The notes under the pieces: model-generated
What the model was told of the DNA's origin: nothing
Database searches by the model: none
Seen by the model: the letters and a program-made list of their open reading frames with translations, nothing else
Shown here: one piece after another, positions 9,635 through 19,621 of the stretch
Position numbering within the stretch: the first letter of the stretch is position 1
How the letters are laid out: each line of letters opens with the position of its first letter
From: Paenibacillus melissococcoides
Lineage (GTDB): Bacteria; Bacillota; Bacilli; Paenibacillales; Paenibacillaceae
DNA: 64,000 bases
Assembly (NCBI GenBank): GCA_944800085.1
Contig: CALYLO010000012.1
Span: 219,916-283,915 of the forward strand
Direction of reading: 5' to 3'
Made by a program: the position numbers and the translations under genes

Positions 9635-12600
9635 ATGAAGAGATGGCTCTCGGCCTTGCTTGCCATCGTGATACTGATAAGTGGAGCGATAGGATGGGGA
9701 CCCGGAATCGTTCAAGCGGATACAATCAATCCGACTATAGTGAGTAATCTGTCTGCAGACCAGGTTACGGTCTTTCCGGCACCGAACGAACGGAATGTCC
9801 CGCTGAAGTCGGAGATCAGCATTAAGTTTCCGGAACCCATGACCATGGTAGCTGGACATATCGTAGTAATGAAAGAGGGAGGCGCCCCGCAGTATTTTAA
9901 TAAAGATGGAAGCTCGGGGATGGGCAAGGTCGTATCGAGCGATTCGTCAACCTTCAACTTACAAAATGGGCCTGCTTTTGAATTGGGAGCCACCTACCAG
10001 GTTACGATAGATGCGACCTTTGAAAACAATGAGACTCGTCAACCTCTCCCTATAGGAAAGAGTTGGTCATTTACGGTCAAATCCGCGCCTGGTGTGGAGG
10101 CTGTATTTCCGCATCAAAGCAAAGAGGAAAGCGTAACTCCAACTCTAAGAATTGCCTTCAAACAACCGGTAAAAGCTGGTGCAGGGACGGTTCAGGTTTA
10201 CACTTATAATAACACGGCTGTAAGGACATTAAAGTCCACTGATTTTGTGTTTGATACCAATAGAATGATAGCTACCTATTCATTTACGGACAATAATAAA
10301 CTGGACGCTGGCACCGCCTACTATGTTAAATTTGTCAATAATCCATTTACGGATGACGAGGATATTCCGATCGCGGGATACTCGGATCCGGCCTCCTGGT
10401 TTTTTGAGACCAGACGCGGTGTAGACACAGCACCGCCCCAACTGATAAAGAAGGCTCCGGAGGGAACTGGCGTATCCGAAAGTACCCGTCTGGAACTTAC
10501 ATTTGATAAGCCGGTTTATCAAGGCAGCGGCGAAATTTTGATTAAATCTTCAGATGGAACAGTTAAGGACAGAATTCCGGTGACGACTTTGACAGGCGGA
10601 GGCACAAATACGATTCAATCAAATTCGCTGAAGAATCTGGTTAAGAATCAAAAATATACCGTCGAAATTCCAGACGGGGCTTTCCGCAATGCAGACGGTT
10701 ATTTCTTAACGAAGCAATCCTGGGAATTCCAGACGGTTGTCATGGATACGTCGGCTCCGGTTATTTCGTCCTACGATCCATCGCGCAATAGTGTTGGGGT
10801 AGTGACGTCCAAGGAGCTTATCGCTACATTCAACAAGCCGATTGTGTATAGCGGAAACGGCGTGGAACTGCTTCGCCAAGGCTCATCGGTGAAAGAAACG
10901 ATAGAAGTTACCGTAAGGGGCGACAGAGAGCTCCGGATTGTCCCTAAAAACAAGCTCCAGGACAATACCGTCTATACGGTGAATATTGCACGTGGAGCAG
11001 TAAAGGATCGATCCGGAAATGAGTTCCAAGGAATCACAAATGTATGGACCTTCTCGACCGGCTTGACGGATCGCAATCCGCCAGTGATCGAAGACATTAA
11101 GATGTACAGCAGCTCGGTCATACAGATTCGTTATAATAAGGTACTCGATTCGAGCGTTAATCCTCCTGCCAATGAATTTACCGTCACGGTGAACAATCAG
11201 GAGCGCCGGGTGGACAGTGCTTACACATCAGGCAACTATGTATATGTTAGGTTGGAGAGCGGCGTGTCTGTCGGGCAGGATATCCGTATTAGTTATGCCG
11301 GACGGTTCCGTCTTGTACGAGATACATCCGGCAATGTGGCTGCAGCCTTCAGTGCCCGCAATGTAGAAAATAAAGTGAGCTCGTCTCTATACAATGTAAG
11401 AGAAAGCTATATTTACAATGATAGATTAACCATTGTTCTCAATGAGTCGATTAAAAGCGTGTCTACGTACGCGTACAGCCAGTTCACCGTCACGTTCAAT
11501 GGTTCTACCGTCGGCGTAGATAAAATCTCTAACAGCGGGTCGTATATCTACCTTACGCTCAATCGATATGCTTCCGATGGCGATGTCATCAAGGTCAGCT
11601 ACACGCCAGGGAGCTATCCGCTTGAAGATACGGGCGGAGGACAGATTCCGGCCTTCGAGGGCGTCTTCGTGCGAAACAGCCACGATCGGCAGCCTCCTCA
11701 GCTAACGGAGACTGGCGTTACGGGGAATCGCCTTACGCTGACCTATAACAAGGCGCTGGATAAAAACTCGATTCCGTTGGTAAGCCATTTCTCAGTCCTT
11801 GTAAATGAGAAGGCCCGGTACGTGACCAAGGTTGAAATTAAGGAAAACCAGGTGTTCCTGACGCTGCAATCGGCTGTGCTCAAGACCGATATCGTTACGG
11901 TGTCTTATGTGAGAGGCTATCCGCCATTAAGGGACCTGAACGGCAACTATGCCGTGAACCTGAATCTTATCTCTGTCGGCAATACGACAGACAGCGAGAC
12001 ACCGGTCGTGCAGTCAGCGAATTGGACCTCGCCTTCGATCGTATTGACGTTCAACAAAACGCTGGAGAGCATGCAGTTCTCCTCTAACGGACCATTCTAT
12101 GTCCGTGCTGGCAGCCAATTGCTCTCGGTAAGACAGGTGAATGTCAGCGGCACAAAGGTAACCATCGAGCTGTTGAATCCGCCAGCGAAGGCGGACGAAC
12201 TGACCGTGACTTATAACGGAGGCGGAACGAAAGCAATTCGATCGACATCAGGCGTGGAGATTAAGACGTTCAGCAATATGAACGTGACGGTAAGCCTGGA
12301 GGACCTGGCAGGGGCCAATTTCGTCAAGCTGGCGAAGGATACCTCCTTTATCGACTCCATGTTTGTGCTCGTGGATGATGCGGCGCAGAAGTCCTCCGAC
12401 CGCGCTACCAGCGGGCAAGTGGTTAACCGCTATACGTTGGACGCGAACAAGCTGAAGACCGCCTTTCAGTTCGTGGCCACCTCGGGCGGCCCGGATAAGC
12501 AGCTGATGTATGAAGTGCCATCGGGAGAGACAGCGGCACGGGTGTCCATTCCGTTGAGCGCCTTCGACTCCGCTTATATCACGACCGAGCCGGTGTTGTT

Positions 12601-13609
12601 CGCCATCAAGTATGGGAACACGCTGTACGGCATTACGATTAGCCGCGATACGATTATTCAGATGGTGCAGAGCTTGAAAGGTTCGATCTCGAACTCTTCA
12701 CTGTTAATCGAGATAGAGCCGGCCCAACCGCAGCAGACCAACATCGTGAATGCGTTGAGCCGGGTGCAGGCGACGGCGTTGGTGCAGGCGCATCAGTTTA
12801 CGTTATACGGCTATTCCGGCAGCCAGGTCAGCGGATTGACCGAGTTGAAGATGGAGGCCGTCATTAAAATAAGAACGACGGATACGGTTACGGCCAACCG
12901 GACCGCGATTGTCGAGTATCAGACGAGCCACAGCCAACTCGCCTATCTTCCGACGAAGCTGTACCGGTCAGGTGCGATCACGGTTGGCGTCACCAAGGTG
13001 AAGAAGAGCGTGATTGCCGTATTGACGATCGGCAATAAAGTCTATGCCGATGTGCCGAGCCATTGGGCTAACAATGATATGACGGCAATGTCGGCCAAGA
13101 TGATTATGGAAGGACGCAGCAGCACGAAGTTCGAGCCGAACAAGCCGATTACGCGGGAGGAATTCGCTGTTGCGATCTCGCGGGCGCTCGGACTGGAACC
13201 GAATGCAGAAGCGGCCAAACGCTTCCCGGATGTGAGCAATTCCACGATCAACGGCGCCTATATCGGCGCAGCGATTAAAGCAGGCATTATCAGCGGGTTC
13301 CCGGACGGCACCTTCAAGCCGAACGACAGCATCACCCGGGAGCAATTGACGCAGATGATGGTGCGGGCGACGGAGGCTTCCGGACATGTTCTGCCTCGGG
13401 CGACAACAACGGTGCTGAGCGTATTCAAAGACAGCAAGCAGATTACTCGACTCGGAGCTCCAACCGTGGCTCAGGCCGTGCAATCGGGTCTGATTCAAGG
13501 CGTGAAGCGGGACAAATTCGATCCGAAAGGCTCGGCAACGAGAGCCCAAGCCGCGATCTTGCTGCGGCGGTTGTTGCTGTCTATCGATCATATTACGATC
13601 AACTTCTAA
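9635..13609 (+). CDS. Giant SLH-anchored surface protein with Ig-like modules
   Basis: 1324 residues with a signal peptide (about residues 1-29, cleavage near VQA/DT). The ATG follows GGAAGGAAAGGAG. The body is a string of bacterial Ig-like modules: Big_5-type repeats in the first third, each opening with a DxxPP or DTSAP phrase and an LTFDKPV-like strand, then SwmB/SbsA-type repeats with FTVTVNNQ-like strands. Three SLH domains close the protein (about residues 1138-1190, 1196-1250 and 1260-1315; motifs ITREE, ITREQ, ATRAQ). The SLH domains should tether it to the wall and the Ig modules form a stalk. No catalytic domain is recognised, so a structural or adhesive role is inferred. Confidence 0.88.
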   Translation: MKRWLSALLAIVILISGAIGWGPGIVQADTINPTIVSNLSADQVTVFPAPNERNVPLKSEISIKFPEPMTMVAGHIVVMKEGGAPQYFNKDGSSGMGKVVSSDSSTFNLQNGPAFELGATYQVTIDATFENNETRQPLPIGKSWSFTVKSAPGVEAVFPHQSKEESVTPTLRIAFKQPVKAGAGTVQVYTYNNTAVRTLKSTDFVFDTNRMIATYSFTDNNKLDAGTAYYVKFVNNPFTDDEDIPIAGYSDPASWFFETRRGVDTAPPQLIKKAPEGTGVSESTRLELTFDKPVYQGSGEILIKSSDGTVKDRIPVTTLTGGGTNTIQSNSLKNLVKNQKYTVEIPDGAFRNADGYFLTKQSWEFQTVVMDTSAPVISSYDPSRNSVGVVTSKELIATFNKPIVYSGNGVELLRQGSSVKETIEVTVRGDRELRIVPKNKLQDNTVYTVNIARGAVKDRSGNEFQGITNVWTFSTGLTDRNPPVIEDIKMYSSSVIQIRYNKVLDSSVNPPANEFTVTVNNQERRVDSAYTSGNYVYVRLESGVSVGQDIRISYAGRFRLVRDTSGNVAAAFSARNVENKVSSSLYNVRESYIYNDRLTIVLNESIKSVSTYAYSQFTVTFNGSTVGVDKISNSGSYIYLTLNRYASDGDVIKVSYTPGSYPLEDTGGGQIPAFEGVFVRNSHDRQPPQLTETGVTGNRLTLTYNKALDKNSIPLVSHFSVLVNEKARYVTKVEIKENQVFLTLQSAVLKTDIVTVSYVRGYPPLRDLNGNYAVNLNLISVGNTTDSETPVVQSANWTSPSIVLTFNKTLESMQFSSNGPFYVRAGSQLLSVRQVNVSGTKVTIELLNPPAKADELTVTYNGGGTKAIRSTSGVEIKTFSNMNVTVSLEDLAGANFVKLAKDTSFIDSMFVLVDDAAQKSSDRATSGQVVNRYTLDANKLKTAFQFVATSGGPDKQLMYEVPSGETAARVSIPLSAFDSAYITTEPVLFAIKYGNTLYGITISRDTIIQMVQSLKGSISNSSLLIEIEPAQPQQTNIVNALSRVQATALVQAHQFTLYGYSGSQVSGLTELKMEAVIKIRTTDTVTANRTAIVEYQTSHSQLAYLPTKLYRSGAITVGVTKVKKSVIAVLTIGNKVYADVPSHWANNDMTAMSAKMIMEGRSSTKFEPNKPITREEFAVAISRALGLEPNAEAAKRFPDVSNSTINGAYIGAAIKAGIISGFPDGTFKPNDSITREQLTQMMVRATEASGHVLPRATTTVLSVFKDSKQITRLGAPTVAQAVQSGLIQGVKRDKFDPKGSATRAQAAILLRRLLLSIDHITINF

Positions 13610-13628
13610 ACTTTACTATCGTTTCAAG

Positions 13629-13666
13629 GCTCCATCCTTTGTCAGGGAACAGAGGATGGGGCTTTT
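13629..13666 (+). terminator. Intrinsic terminator
   Basis: GCTCCATCCT (13629-13638) pairs with AGGATGGGGC (13652-13661; one G-T wobble), followed by TTTTTG. Confidence 0.85.
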
Positions 13667-13701
13667 TGTCGTTTTATGTCCCGGGAAATATAGGATATTT
13701 G

Positions 13702-13729
13702 GTTACAGAAACGCAACTTTTGGTAGAAT
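13702..13729 (+). promoter_or_regulatory. Putative extended -10 promoter
   Basis: GTTACA (13702-13707), 16-nt spacer, TGG-TAGAAT with an extended -10 (13721-13729). It lies about 90 nt before the ATG of the glycosidase-like gene. Confidence 0.45.
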
Positions 13730-13819
13730 AGAGTCGTCTATATGTAATAGAGTTTATAGGTAGTATTGTCTTCGTAGTTGTCAAATTACATACTAGCAAG
13801 GAAATGGGAGAGTAGAAAC

Positions 13820-16525
13820 ATGAAAAGAATCGAAGCATCCGATGGGCGGGTGCCGAAGCGGCACACGGGTGTCCGGGTAGCCGTTGCATTGGTGTTGTCG
13901 GGCGCGCTGTTGATGCAGCCGGCAGCAGGCTGGGGTTGGGGAACTCCGGCGGTCGTTGAAGCGAGCGGATCCGTGCAGTCGCTCAAGAAGTTGAGCGAGG
14001 AGATTATCACCTCGGGAGCGAAGCTCGTCACTTATCAATACAAGACGGTTCGCAATAGCAAGACGTATACGACCATTCTCAACATTATTGAGGCGGATCT
14101 GAAAAATCCGTACATCAAGCTCGATGTCATGACGGGCCAGAACGGCCAGACGGCGGTGGGCCAGACGGTAACGCGGATGACGAAGGAAACCGGCGCTGTG
14201 GCGGGCGTGAACGGAGACTATTGGATGATGAGCTCGGATCGCGTGCCGATGGGAGCCTCGATTGATGACGGGGTCCTGATCACGAGTCCTGCGGAGCTGC
14301 AGGGCATGTATGCCTTCGCGGTCAAGCAGGACGGCACGCCGACCATCGATCAATACCGGTTCGAAGGCAGCATCCAGCTGCCGGACGGCCAGACGTTCCC
14401 GCTGTCGGGCATCAACAAGATGAAATATAATAAGGAGCCGGGCGGCCAGCACAGCCATATCAACGCGCTGTATATTTATACGAGCGCTTGGAAGGGAACG
14501 GCCCGTCCGAATGACAGCTCGACGACTCCGACCGAGGCGCTGGTCCGGAACGGCGTGGTTGAACAAATTTCGGAATCGGGCCCGCTGCCGATCGAGGTTC
14601 CGGAGGATGGCTACATTTTGCGCGGACACGGAACGGCGGCCCAGTTCATGCGGAGCAATCTGCAGGTCGGGGCAAGCGTGGAGGCGAATTATCATCTTAT
14701 CGCGCAGAGCAACGGCCAGACGGTTGATCCTTCCTCCTTCCAGATGATGATAAGCGGCCATACGCTGCTCGTCGACAATGGCAAGACGGTCAGCTTCACC
14801 CGCGATACAAGCGGAATCAGCGGCGGGTCGGCAACGGCGAGAACGGCAGTCGGCTATTCGAAGGACGGGCGCTATGCCTACCTCGTTACGGCTCAATCGA
14901 ACAGCGTCAGTTCGGGATTGACGTTGAAGGAATTCCAGCAAGCTTTGGCAGAGGCCGGCATATGGCGGGCGGTCAACCTGGACGGGGGCGGGTCGACGAC
15001 GATGGCCAACCGTCCGCTGGGCGAGACGGAGACGAAGCTGACCTTCGAGACGAAGGAAGGCGGCAATAATATCCGTTCGGTCGTCAACGGAATCGGCGTG
15101 TATACGACGGCTCCGAAGGGAGAAGTCAAGGGCATGACCTTGGCCGGAGACAAGACGCTGTTCATCGGCCAGCAGGCAACCTTTAGCTTGAAGGCGTATG
15201 ACCAGTATTACAATCCGGTCGATGCCTCAAGCGCTGACATTAAGTGGAGCTCCAGCAATGACAAGCTGAAATGGAACGGATCCGCTTTCACGGCAATGAA
15301 GGCAGGAACCGCGGAGGTTACGGCGACGTCCGGCGGGGCGAAGACGACGCAGAAGGTACAGGTCATCGGGGCGGATCAGATCGATGAAATTCGCATTGCC
15401 GCTTCTTCGGCGCCTCTGGTCGCCGGCACGAAGGCCACGCTGCCGGTCAAAGTGACGCTGCAGGATGGCAGTACCGCCACGCTGCCAACCAGCTCCGTGC
15501 AATGGGAGCTGCGCGGATTCAAGGGTACGGTCACCGACGGCGTGCTGCAGGTCGATTCCGTGCCAGAGGGCGGAAAGATCGGGTACGCGATTGCGAGCTA
15601 TGACGGCGTGCGGACGATGATTCCGCTTACTCCGGGAGCGGAGAAGAAGCTGGAAGACTTCAATGCGGTCAACTACCCGGTATCCTTCTCCGGCCTGCCG
15701 AAGAACGCGACAACGGGCAAGGTGACGGTGGAAGGCGGATTTGGCGGCCGCTCCGCCAATGACAAGGTGCTGAAGCTGTCCTATGACATGACGTCCGGAA
15801 CCGGCGACAAGTTCGCTTATGCCGAATTGAACGGCGGCAACGGCATCGCTTTGCCGGGCGGAACGAGCGGATTGAAGCTGGACGTCTATGGAGATAACAG
15901 CTTCAACAATTTGCGTATGGAGATTCACGACGGCTCCAAGGCGCACTATATTAGTGTTGTGGAATCGGTGAACTGGGAAGGCTGGAAGACGGTAGAGGCC
16001 GATCTGTCCGCTCTGAATCTATCATCCGCGGCGAAGCTGAAGCGCATTTATTTATATAATCCAAAAGAGGATCAAGATGAACGGGTGCCACAGGGCACGG
16101 TTGCGATCGATAATCTTATCGTCAAGCTTCCGGCCGGAACGGATGCCGTCTTGAACCGCCCTGTAATGGAATTGACGGTAGGCAGCAAGACCGCCCAACT
16201 GAACGGGGAGAAGAAGCAGTTGGATGTCGCTCCGTTGGTCTTGAATAACGTCACTTACGTGCCGGTGCGCACGATTATTGACGCATTCGGCGGAGATACC
16301 GATTGGGATGGGAAGACGAATCGGGTGACCGCGCTGCGCGGCAATTCGATGATTGATATGACCGTGGGAGAGAAGACGTTTACCCTGAACGGGAAGAAAA
16401 GTAAGTCCGATGTCGCTCCGATCGTCCGGCAAGGTCGTACTTTAGTCCCTCTGCGATTGGTGTCGGAACAATTAGGCCTATCTGTAAAATGGGATAAAAA
16501 AACGAAGTCCATTACTATCCGTTAA
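13820..16525 (+). CDS. Secreted phosphodiester glycosidase (NAGPA-like) with copper-amine-oxidase N-domains
   Basis: 901 residues from the ATG at 13820 (GGGAG upstream). A signal-peptide-like hydrophobic segment lies near residues 18-45. The first half carries a phosphodiester glycosidase (NAGPA) domain with typical GVNGDYW and NLDGGGSTTM signatures, a family that removes sugars from phosphodiesters in exopolysaccharide or wall metabolism. A Big2-like region follows, then a beta-sandwich carbohydrate-binding-like segment. The C-terminus has two copper-amine-oxidase N-terminal-like repeats (VNRPVMELTVG and the YVPVRTIIDAFG / LVPLRLVSEQLG phrases), often found on Paenibacillus surface proteins. 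The exact substrate is unknown; a wall-polymer role would fit the SLH neighbourhood. Confidence 0.82.
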   Translation: MKRIEASDGRVPKRHTGVRVAVALVLSGALLMQPAAGWGWGTPAVVEASGSVQSLKKLSEEIITSGAKLVTYQYKTVRNSKTYTTILNIIEADLKNPYIKLDVMTGQNGQTAVGQTVTRMTKETGAVAGVNGDYWMMSSDRVPMGASIDDGVLITSPAELQGMYAFAVKQDGTPTIDQYRFEGSIQLPDGQTFPLSGINKMKYNKEPGGQHSHINALYIYTSAWKGTARPNDSSTTPTEALVRNGVVEQISESGPLPIEVPEDGYILRGHGTAAQFMRSNLQVGASVEANYHLIAQSNGQTVDPSSFQMMISGHTLLVDNGKTVSFTRDTSGISGGSATARTAVGYSKDGRYAYLVTAQSNSVSSGLTLKEFQQALAEAGIWRAVNLDGGGSTTMANRPLGETETKLTFETKEGGNNIRSVVNGIGVYTTAPKGEVKGMTLAGDKTLFIGQQATFSLKAYDQYYNPVDASSADIKWSSSNDKLKWNGSAFTAMKAGTAEVTATSGGAKTTQKVQVIGADQIDEIRIAASSAPLVAGTKATLPVKVTLQDGSTATLPTSSVQWELRGFKGTVTDGVLQVDSVPEGGKIGYAIASYDGVRTMIPLTPGAEKKLEDFNAVNYPVSFSGLPKNATTGKVTVEGGFGGRSANDKVLKLSYDMTSGTGDKFAYAELNGGNGIALPGGTSGLKLDVYGDNSFNNLRMEIHDGSKAHYISVVESVNWEGWKTVEADLSALNLSSAAKLKRIYLYNPKEDQDERVPQGTVAIDNLIVKLPAGTDAVLNRPVMELTVGSKTAQLNGEKKQLDVAPLVLNNVTYVPVRTIIDAFGGDTDWDGKTNRVTALRGNSMIDMTVGEKTFTLNGKKSKSDVAPIVRQGRTLVPLRLVSEQLGLSVKWDKKTKSITIR

Positions 16526-16527
16526 TA

Positions 16528-16563
16528 TGGTATGATAGAGGATGAATATCCAATTCATCCTCT
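16528..16563 (+). promoter_or_regulatory. Extended -10 promoter and leader hairpin before degS
   Basis: TGG-TATGAT (16528-16536) is an extended -10 lying just after the upstream stop codon. It runs directly into a perfect 11-bp hairpin, AGAGGATGAAT (16537-16547) with ATTCATCCTCT (16553-16563), which lacks a T run and is therefore not a standard terminator. It may be a 5' stabilising hairpin of the degSU mRNA. Confidence 0.5.
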
Positions 16564-16586
16564 AAAGTCAAGGAGACGGAGCGTTA

Positions 16587-17747
16587 GTGGACTATCAGGT
16601 CGGAAACATTGATCGCGTGATAAAGAACGCCATCAAAGTCATGGAAGAAAGCAAATATCAAATATTTGAAATATTGGATTCCTCCCGGAATGAAGCCGTC
16701 ACGATGAGTCACGAGCTTCAGGAAGTGTTGAATCAGACGGCGGAAATTTGCGATAAAGTGGACGAGCTGGAACGGAAATATCGTCTGGCTCGTTTGCGTT
16801 TGACCGAGGTAAGCCGCGACTTTGTCCGCTACACGGAAGAGGATATTAAGCTAGCTTATGAGAAAGCAACGCAGTTGCAGCTGGAACTGATGATATACCG
16901 TGAGAAGGAAGGCTACCTGAAGACCCGCAGGGATGATCTGCAGAACCGGCTGCGCGCCGTGGAAGGATCGATTGAACGTGCGGAGACGATTGGTTCCCAG
17001 ATGAGCGTGGCACTGGAATATCTGTCCGGAGATCTGGGTCAAGTGACCCGCATTCTGGAATCGGCGAAGAATCGCCAGCTTCTCGGCCTGAAGATTATTC
17101 TGGCCCAGGAAGAGGAGCGCAAGCGCATCGCCCGGGAGATTCATGACGGTCCTGCTCAGTCGCTGGCCAATCTAGTGCTGAGGACGGAAATTGTAGAAAG
17201 AATGATATCGAAGCAGGATTTTCAGTCGGTGAAGCACGAAATAGTAGATTTACGTTCGCAAGTGCGATTCGGTCTGGAGGAAATTCGGAAGATTATATAC
17301 AATTTGCGGCCGATGGCCCTCGATGATTTGGGGTTGGTGCCGACATTGCGCAAGTTCATTCATGATTATGAGGAGAAGAACCGGATTCGAACCTCCTTCG
17401 AGATTCGGGGTCATGAACGCCGGTTGAAGTCGGCGATGGAGGCGGCCATCTACAGGCTGGTACAGGAAGCGTTCACCAATGCGGCCAAGCATGGGCATCC
17501 GACGAACGTGACCTGTGAATTGACCTATGAGCCGGAGGAGGTCCGGGTTGTCGTCCGGGATAACGGATACGGCTTCAAGCTGGATTCCCTGGAGGTCAAG
17601 TCGAAGGAGCATATGCATTTCGGTCTGCTTGGGATGAAGGAGCGTGTAGAACTGCTCGAAGGCCACATGGAGATCTATTCCGCCGAGAACCGCGGCACGC
17701 GAATCGTGATACAAATTCCGACAAATGTGGAGAAGAGAGAGGAGTAA
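16587..17747 (+). CDS. degS: Sensor histidine kinase DegS
   Basis: 386-residue cytoplasmic sensor kinase that phosphorylates DegU. The GTG start follows AAGGAGACGGAG. The N-terminal half is a long coiled-coil DegS sensor domain (about residues 10-170) with no membrane segment, as in Bacillus DegS. The HisKA_3 motif KRIAREIHDGPAQS gives His186 as the likely phosphorylation site. The HATPase domain follows, with VQEAFTNAAKH (N box) and VRDNGYGF near residue 325. It is separated from degU by four bases, so the two form an operon. In related species this pair controls motility, secreted enzymes and competence. Confidence 0.95.
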   Translation: MDYQVGNIDRVIKNAIKVMEESKYQIFEILDSSRNEAVTMSHELQEVLNQTAEICDKVDELERKYRLARLRLTEVSRDFVRYTEEDIKLAYEKATQLQLELMIYREKEGYLKTRRDDLQNRLRAVEGSIERAETIGSQMSVALEYLSGDLGQVTRILESAKNRQLLGLKIILAQEEERKRIAREIHDGPAQSLANLVLRTEIVERMISKQDFQSVKHEIVDLRSQVRFGLEEIRKIIYNLRPMALDDLGLVPTLRKFIHDYEEKNRIRTSFEIRGHERRLKSAMEAAIYRLVQEAFTNAAKHGHPTNVTCELTYEPEEVRVVVRDNGYGFKLDSLEVKSKEHMHFGLLGMKERVELLEGHMEIYSAENRGTRIVIQIPTNVEKREE

Positions 17748-17751
17748 ATCT

Positions 17752-18474
17752 ATGGAGCATCGAACACAGGAAAAGCCTAGCATCAAAGTACTCCTTGCTG
17801 ACGATCATCAGCTTTTTCGCGAAGGGCTGAAGCGGATTTTGAACATGGAGGACGATCTGGAAGTCATCGGGGAATGCGGCGACGGGATTCAGGTTGTGGA
17901 ATTCTGCAATAAGGAAGTTCCGGACGTCGTCCTGATGGACATCAATATGCCGGTAGAGAACGGCGTCGTCACCACCGAGCGTCTTCGCGATATTTTCCCG
18001 GATGTCAAAGTCATCATTCTATCCATTCATGACGACGAGAGCTATGTATTCGAGACGCTGCGCAAGGGCGCATCCGGGTACCTGCTCAAGGATATGGAGG
18101 CCGAGTCGCTGATCAATGCGATCCGATCGGTCGTAAGCGGCTATGCATTCATTCATCCGAAGGTGACGGGCAAGCTGATTCAGCAGCTGCGGCGTATGAC
18201 GATTCTGGATGGGCATGGCGTCGTGAGCAATCAATCCTCCCATGATTCGGGCGTGCGCTTCGTGGCGGCGGAAGACAACCCGCTTACCCGCCGTGAGGCG
18301 GAAGTGCTCCGTCTGATGGCGGAAGGCAAGAGCAACAAGATGATTGGCCAATACTTGTTCATCAGCGAGAAGACCGTCAAGAACCATGTCAGCAGCATTT
18401 TGCAAAAAATGGAGGTAGACGATCGGACGCAAGCGGTCATTAACTCCATTAAAAACGGCTGGGTCACGTTGTAA
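17752..18474 (+). CDS. degU: Two-component response regulator DegU
   Basis: 240 residues from the ATG at 17752, preceded by GAGAGAGGAG. The N-terminal receiver domain has an acidic DDH triad near residues 16-18, phospho-acceptor Asp63 in VLMDINMP, and a late Lys in GYLLKD. A LuxR-type helix-turn-helix forms the C-terminus ([18 protein letters not shown] followed by [12 protein letters not shown]). DegU activates or represses many stationary-phase genes. Close linkage to comFA, seen here about 4.4 kb downstream, is common in the Bacillales. Confidence 0.95.
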   Translation: MEHRTQEKPSIKVLLADDHQLFREGLKRILNMEDDLEVIGECGDGIQVVEFCNKEVPDVVLMDINMPVENGVVTTERLRDIFPDVKVIILSIHDDESYVFETLRKGASGYLLKDMEAESLINAIRSVVSGYAFIHPKVTGKLIQQLRRMTILDGHGVVSNQSSHDSGVRFVAAEDNPLTRREAEVLRLMAEGKSNKMIGQYLFISEKTVKNHVSSILQKMEVDDRTQAVINSIKNGWVTL

Positions 18475-18495
18475 TCGTTGTGGTAATCCATAGAG

Positions 18496-18572
18496 AGGAC
18501 GCATTTCCAAGCGAAGCTTCTCGGTACAGAGGCCGAGAAGGCTTGCCGGGCGCTGGAAGTGTGTCCTTTTTT
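18496..18572 (+). terminator. Large two-tier terminator after degU
   Basis: An outer stem AGGACGCATTTCCA (18496-18509) pairs with TGGAAGTGTGTCCT (18554-18567) and an inner stem AAGCTTCTCGG pairs with CCGAGAAGGCTT. A run of T follows at 18567-18572. Confidence 0.85.
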
Positions 18573-18654
18573 CATATTTGTACAGATTGATCGATTCTTG
18601 TCCGTCACCCTCCCATCTCCTTCGGCATACAGTGTACCAAAGGGAGGTGGCCGC

Positions 18655-19092
18655 ATGATCGCGATGCTATGTTGGATTATCGGGTGCTATGGGATAGCGG
18701 TGGCGGCCGTTCATCTCGCGCATGGGTGGCAGAAGCTGGTGCGAGGCTCTCGTCCTGCGCCATGGATACATGTTGTCATCGTCAGCGAGAATGATGAACG
18801 CCACATTGAATGGATGATACGGGCCTTTGGTTTCTATACTTGGTTAAGAGGGCGTCAACTGCATATTACACTGCTGGACTGCGGATCGACGGATGCAACG
18901 CTGGCAATCGCCGAGCGTGCGGTCCGGGGAGCGCGAATCAGCTGGAATGCGGATGTCGTAGCGCCGGAGGAAGTGGAGCGGGTCCTGGATGAGCTGGAGT
19001 CGAGCCAGCCGGCCGAAGCTTTTGTCGTTGTCCGCTTGAATCGGGCGGAGGATCTGCGCAAGGTCCCTTTTATGTCTGGAAGCGCTATCTGA
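18655..19092 (+). CDS. Small membrane-anchored protein, glycosyltransferase-A-like fragment
   Basis: 145 residues from the ATG at 18655, which has a good GGGAGGTGG upstream. An N-terminal hydrophobic segment (about residues 2-22) is followed by a region resembling the start of a family-2 glycosyltransferase fold: [15 protein letters not shown], then [19 protein letters not shown], the typical place of nucleotide-sugar binding. The catalytic DxD and acceptor half are absent, so enzyme activity is doubtful. It stands between degU and a YhgE-like gene without an obvious partner. The function is unknown. Confidence 0.6.
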   Translation: MIAMLCWIIGCYGIAVAAVHLAHGWQKLVRGSRPAPWIHVVIVSENDERHIEWMIRAFGFYTWLRGRQLHITLLDCGSTDATLAIAERAVRGARISWNADVVAPEEVERVLDELESSQPAEAFVVVRLNRAEDLRKVPFMSGSAI

Positions 19093-19365
19093 GCAAGTTG
19101 TGTACTGTCATGGTTCGGTATAATCAGAAGGAATAGGGCCCGGACAGAGGCAATGTTTTGAATTGATTTCATTTTGCTTCGTGCGAACCCGATCTGGGCA
19201 ATTTTTTCATTCATCTTCCTATTTTGATTACTATAAAATGGATATGTTTTGTAGTATACTAGCAGGTGCATTTTTCGGTAGGCATTATCGTCTCTCCAAG
19301 ATATACTGACAAGCAGGGACTCATTTCGTGCCGCCTTACTTTTATAATCGAGCCATATTGTGGAG

Positions 19366-19420
19366 GATGCTTCTGTGAGCCTGTAGCCGCAGGCTTGCGT
19401 ACAGGGGAGGCATCTTTTTT
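19366..19420 (+). terminator. Structured intrinsic terminator, possible small RNA 3' end
   Basis: GATGCTTC (19366-19373) pairs with GAGGCATC (19407-19414), enclosing an inner hairpin AGCCTG (19378-19383) / CAGGCT (19390-19395), followed by TTTTTT. No gene lies just upstream; the nearest stop codon is 270 nt away. The terminator may therefore belong to a non-coding transcript or leader. Confidence 0.65.
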
Positions 19421-19484
19421 CTGTTCTAAGAGAGGGATAAGAGTGATATTTGGATAGAAAAATACATATTTTAGAAGGGGTTCC

Positions 19485-19513
19485 TTGCAGTTTGTTACTA
19501 GAACAAGTATAAT
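19485..19513 (+). promoter_or_regulatory. Promoter of the YhgE/Pip-like gene
   Basis: TTGCAG (19485-19490), 17-nt spacer, TATAAT (19508-19513), about 108 nt before the ATG. Confidence 0.65.
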
Positions 19514-19621
19514 AGCTAGAACATCTGACTAAATATCCAAATTAGTTCTGGGGTTCTGAAAAAAGATTTAGGCAGCAAATAATTTATTGCATTAATAGCT
19601 TAAGACAGGGTATGGTGAACG

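Larger units (their letters stand above)
19093..19621 (+). other. Intergenic region with a structured terminator and a promoter
   Basis: About 530 nt without a convincing gene. A 63-codon frame at 19266-19457 runs through the terminator-like structure at 19366-19420 and has no good ribosome binding site, so I do not call it. A possible -10 TATACT at 19255-19260 upstream of the structured element could drive a short RNA. A good promoter for the next gene is at 19485-19513. Confidence 0.5.

Noticed and set aside
13793-14941. 382-codon minus-strand frame opposite the glycosidase gene
   Set aside because: Arg- and His-rich composition typical of a GC-rich shadow; the opposite strand has recognised domains.
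19266-19457. 63-codon frame before the YhgE-like gene
   Set aside because: It runs through a terminator hairpin and lacks a ribosome binding site.
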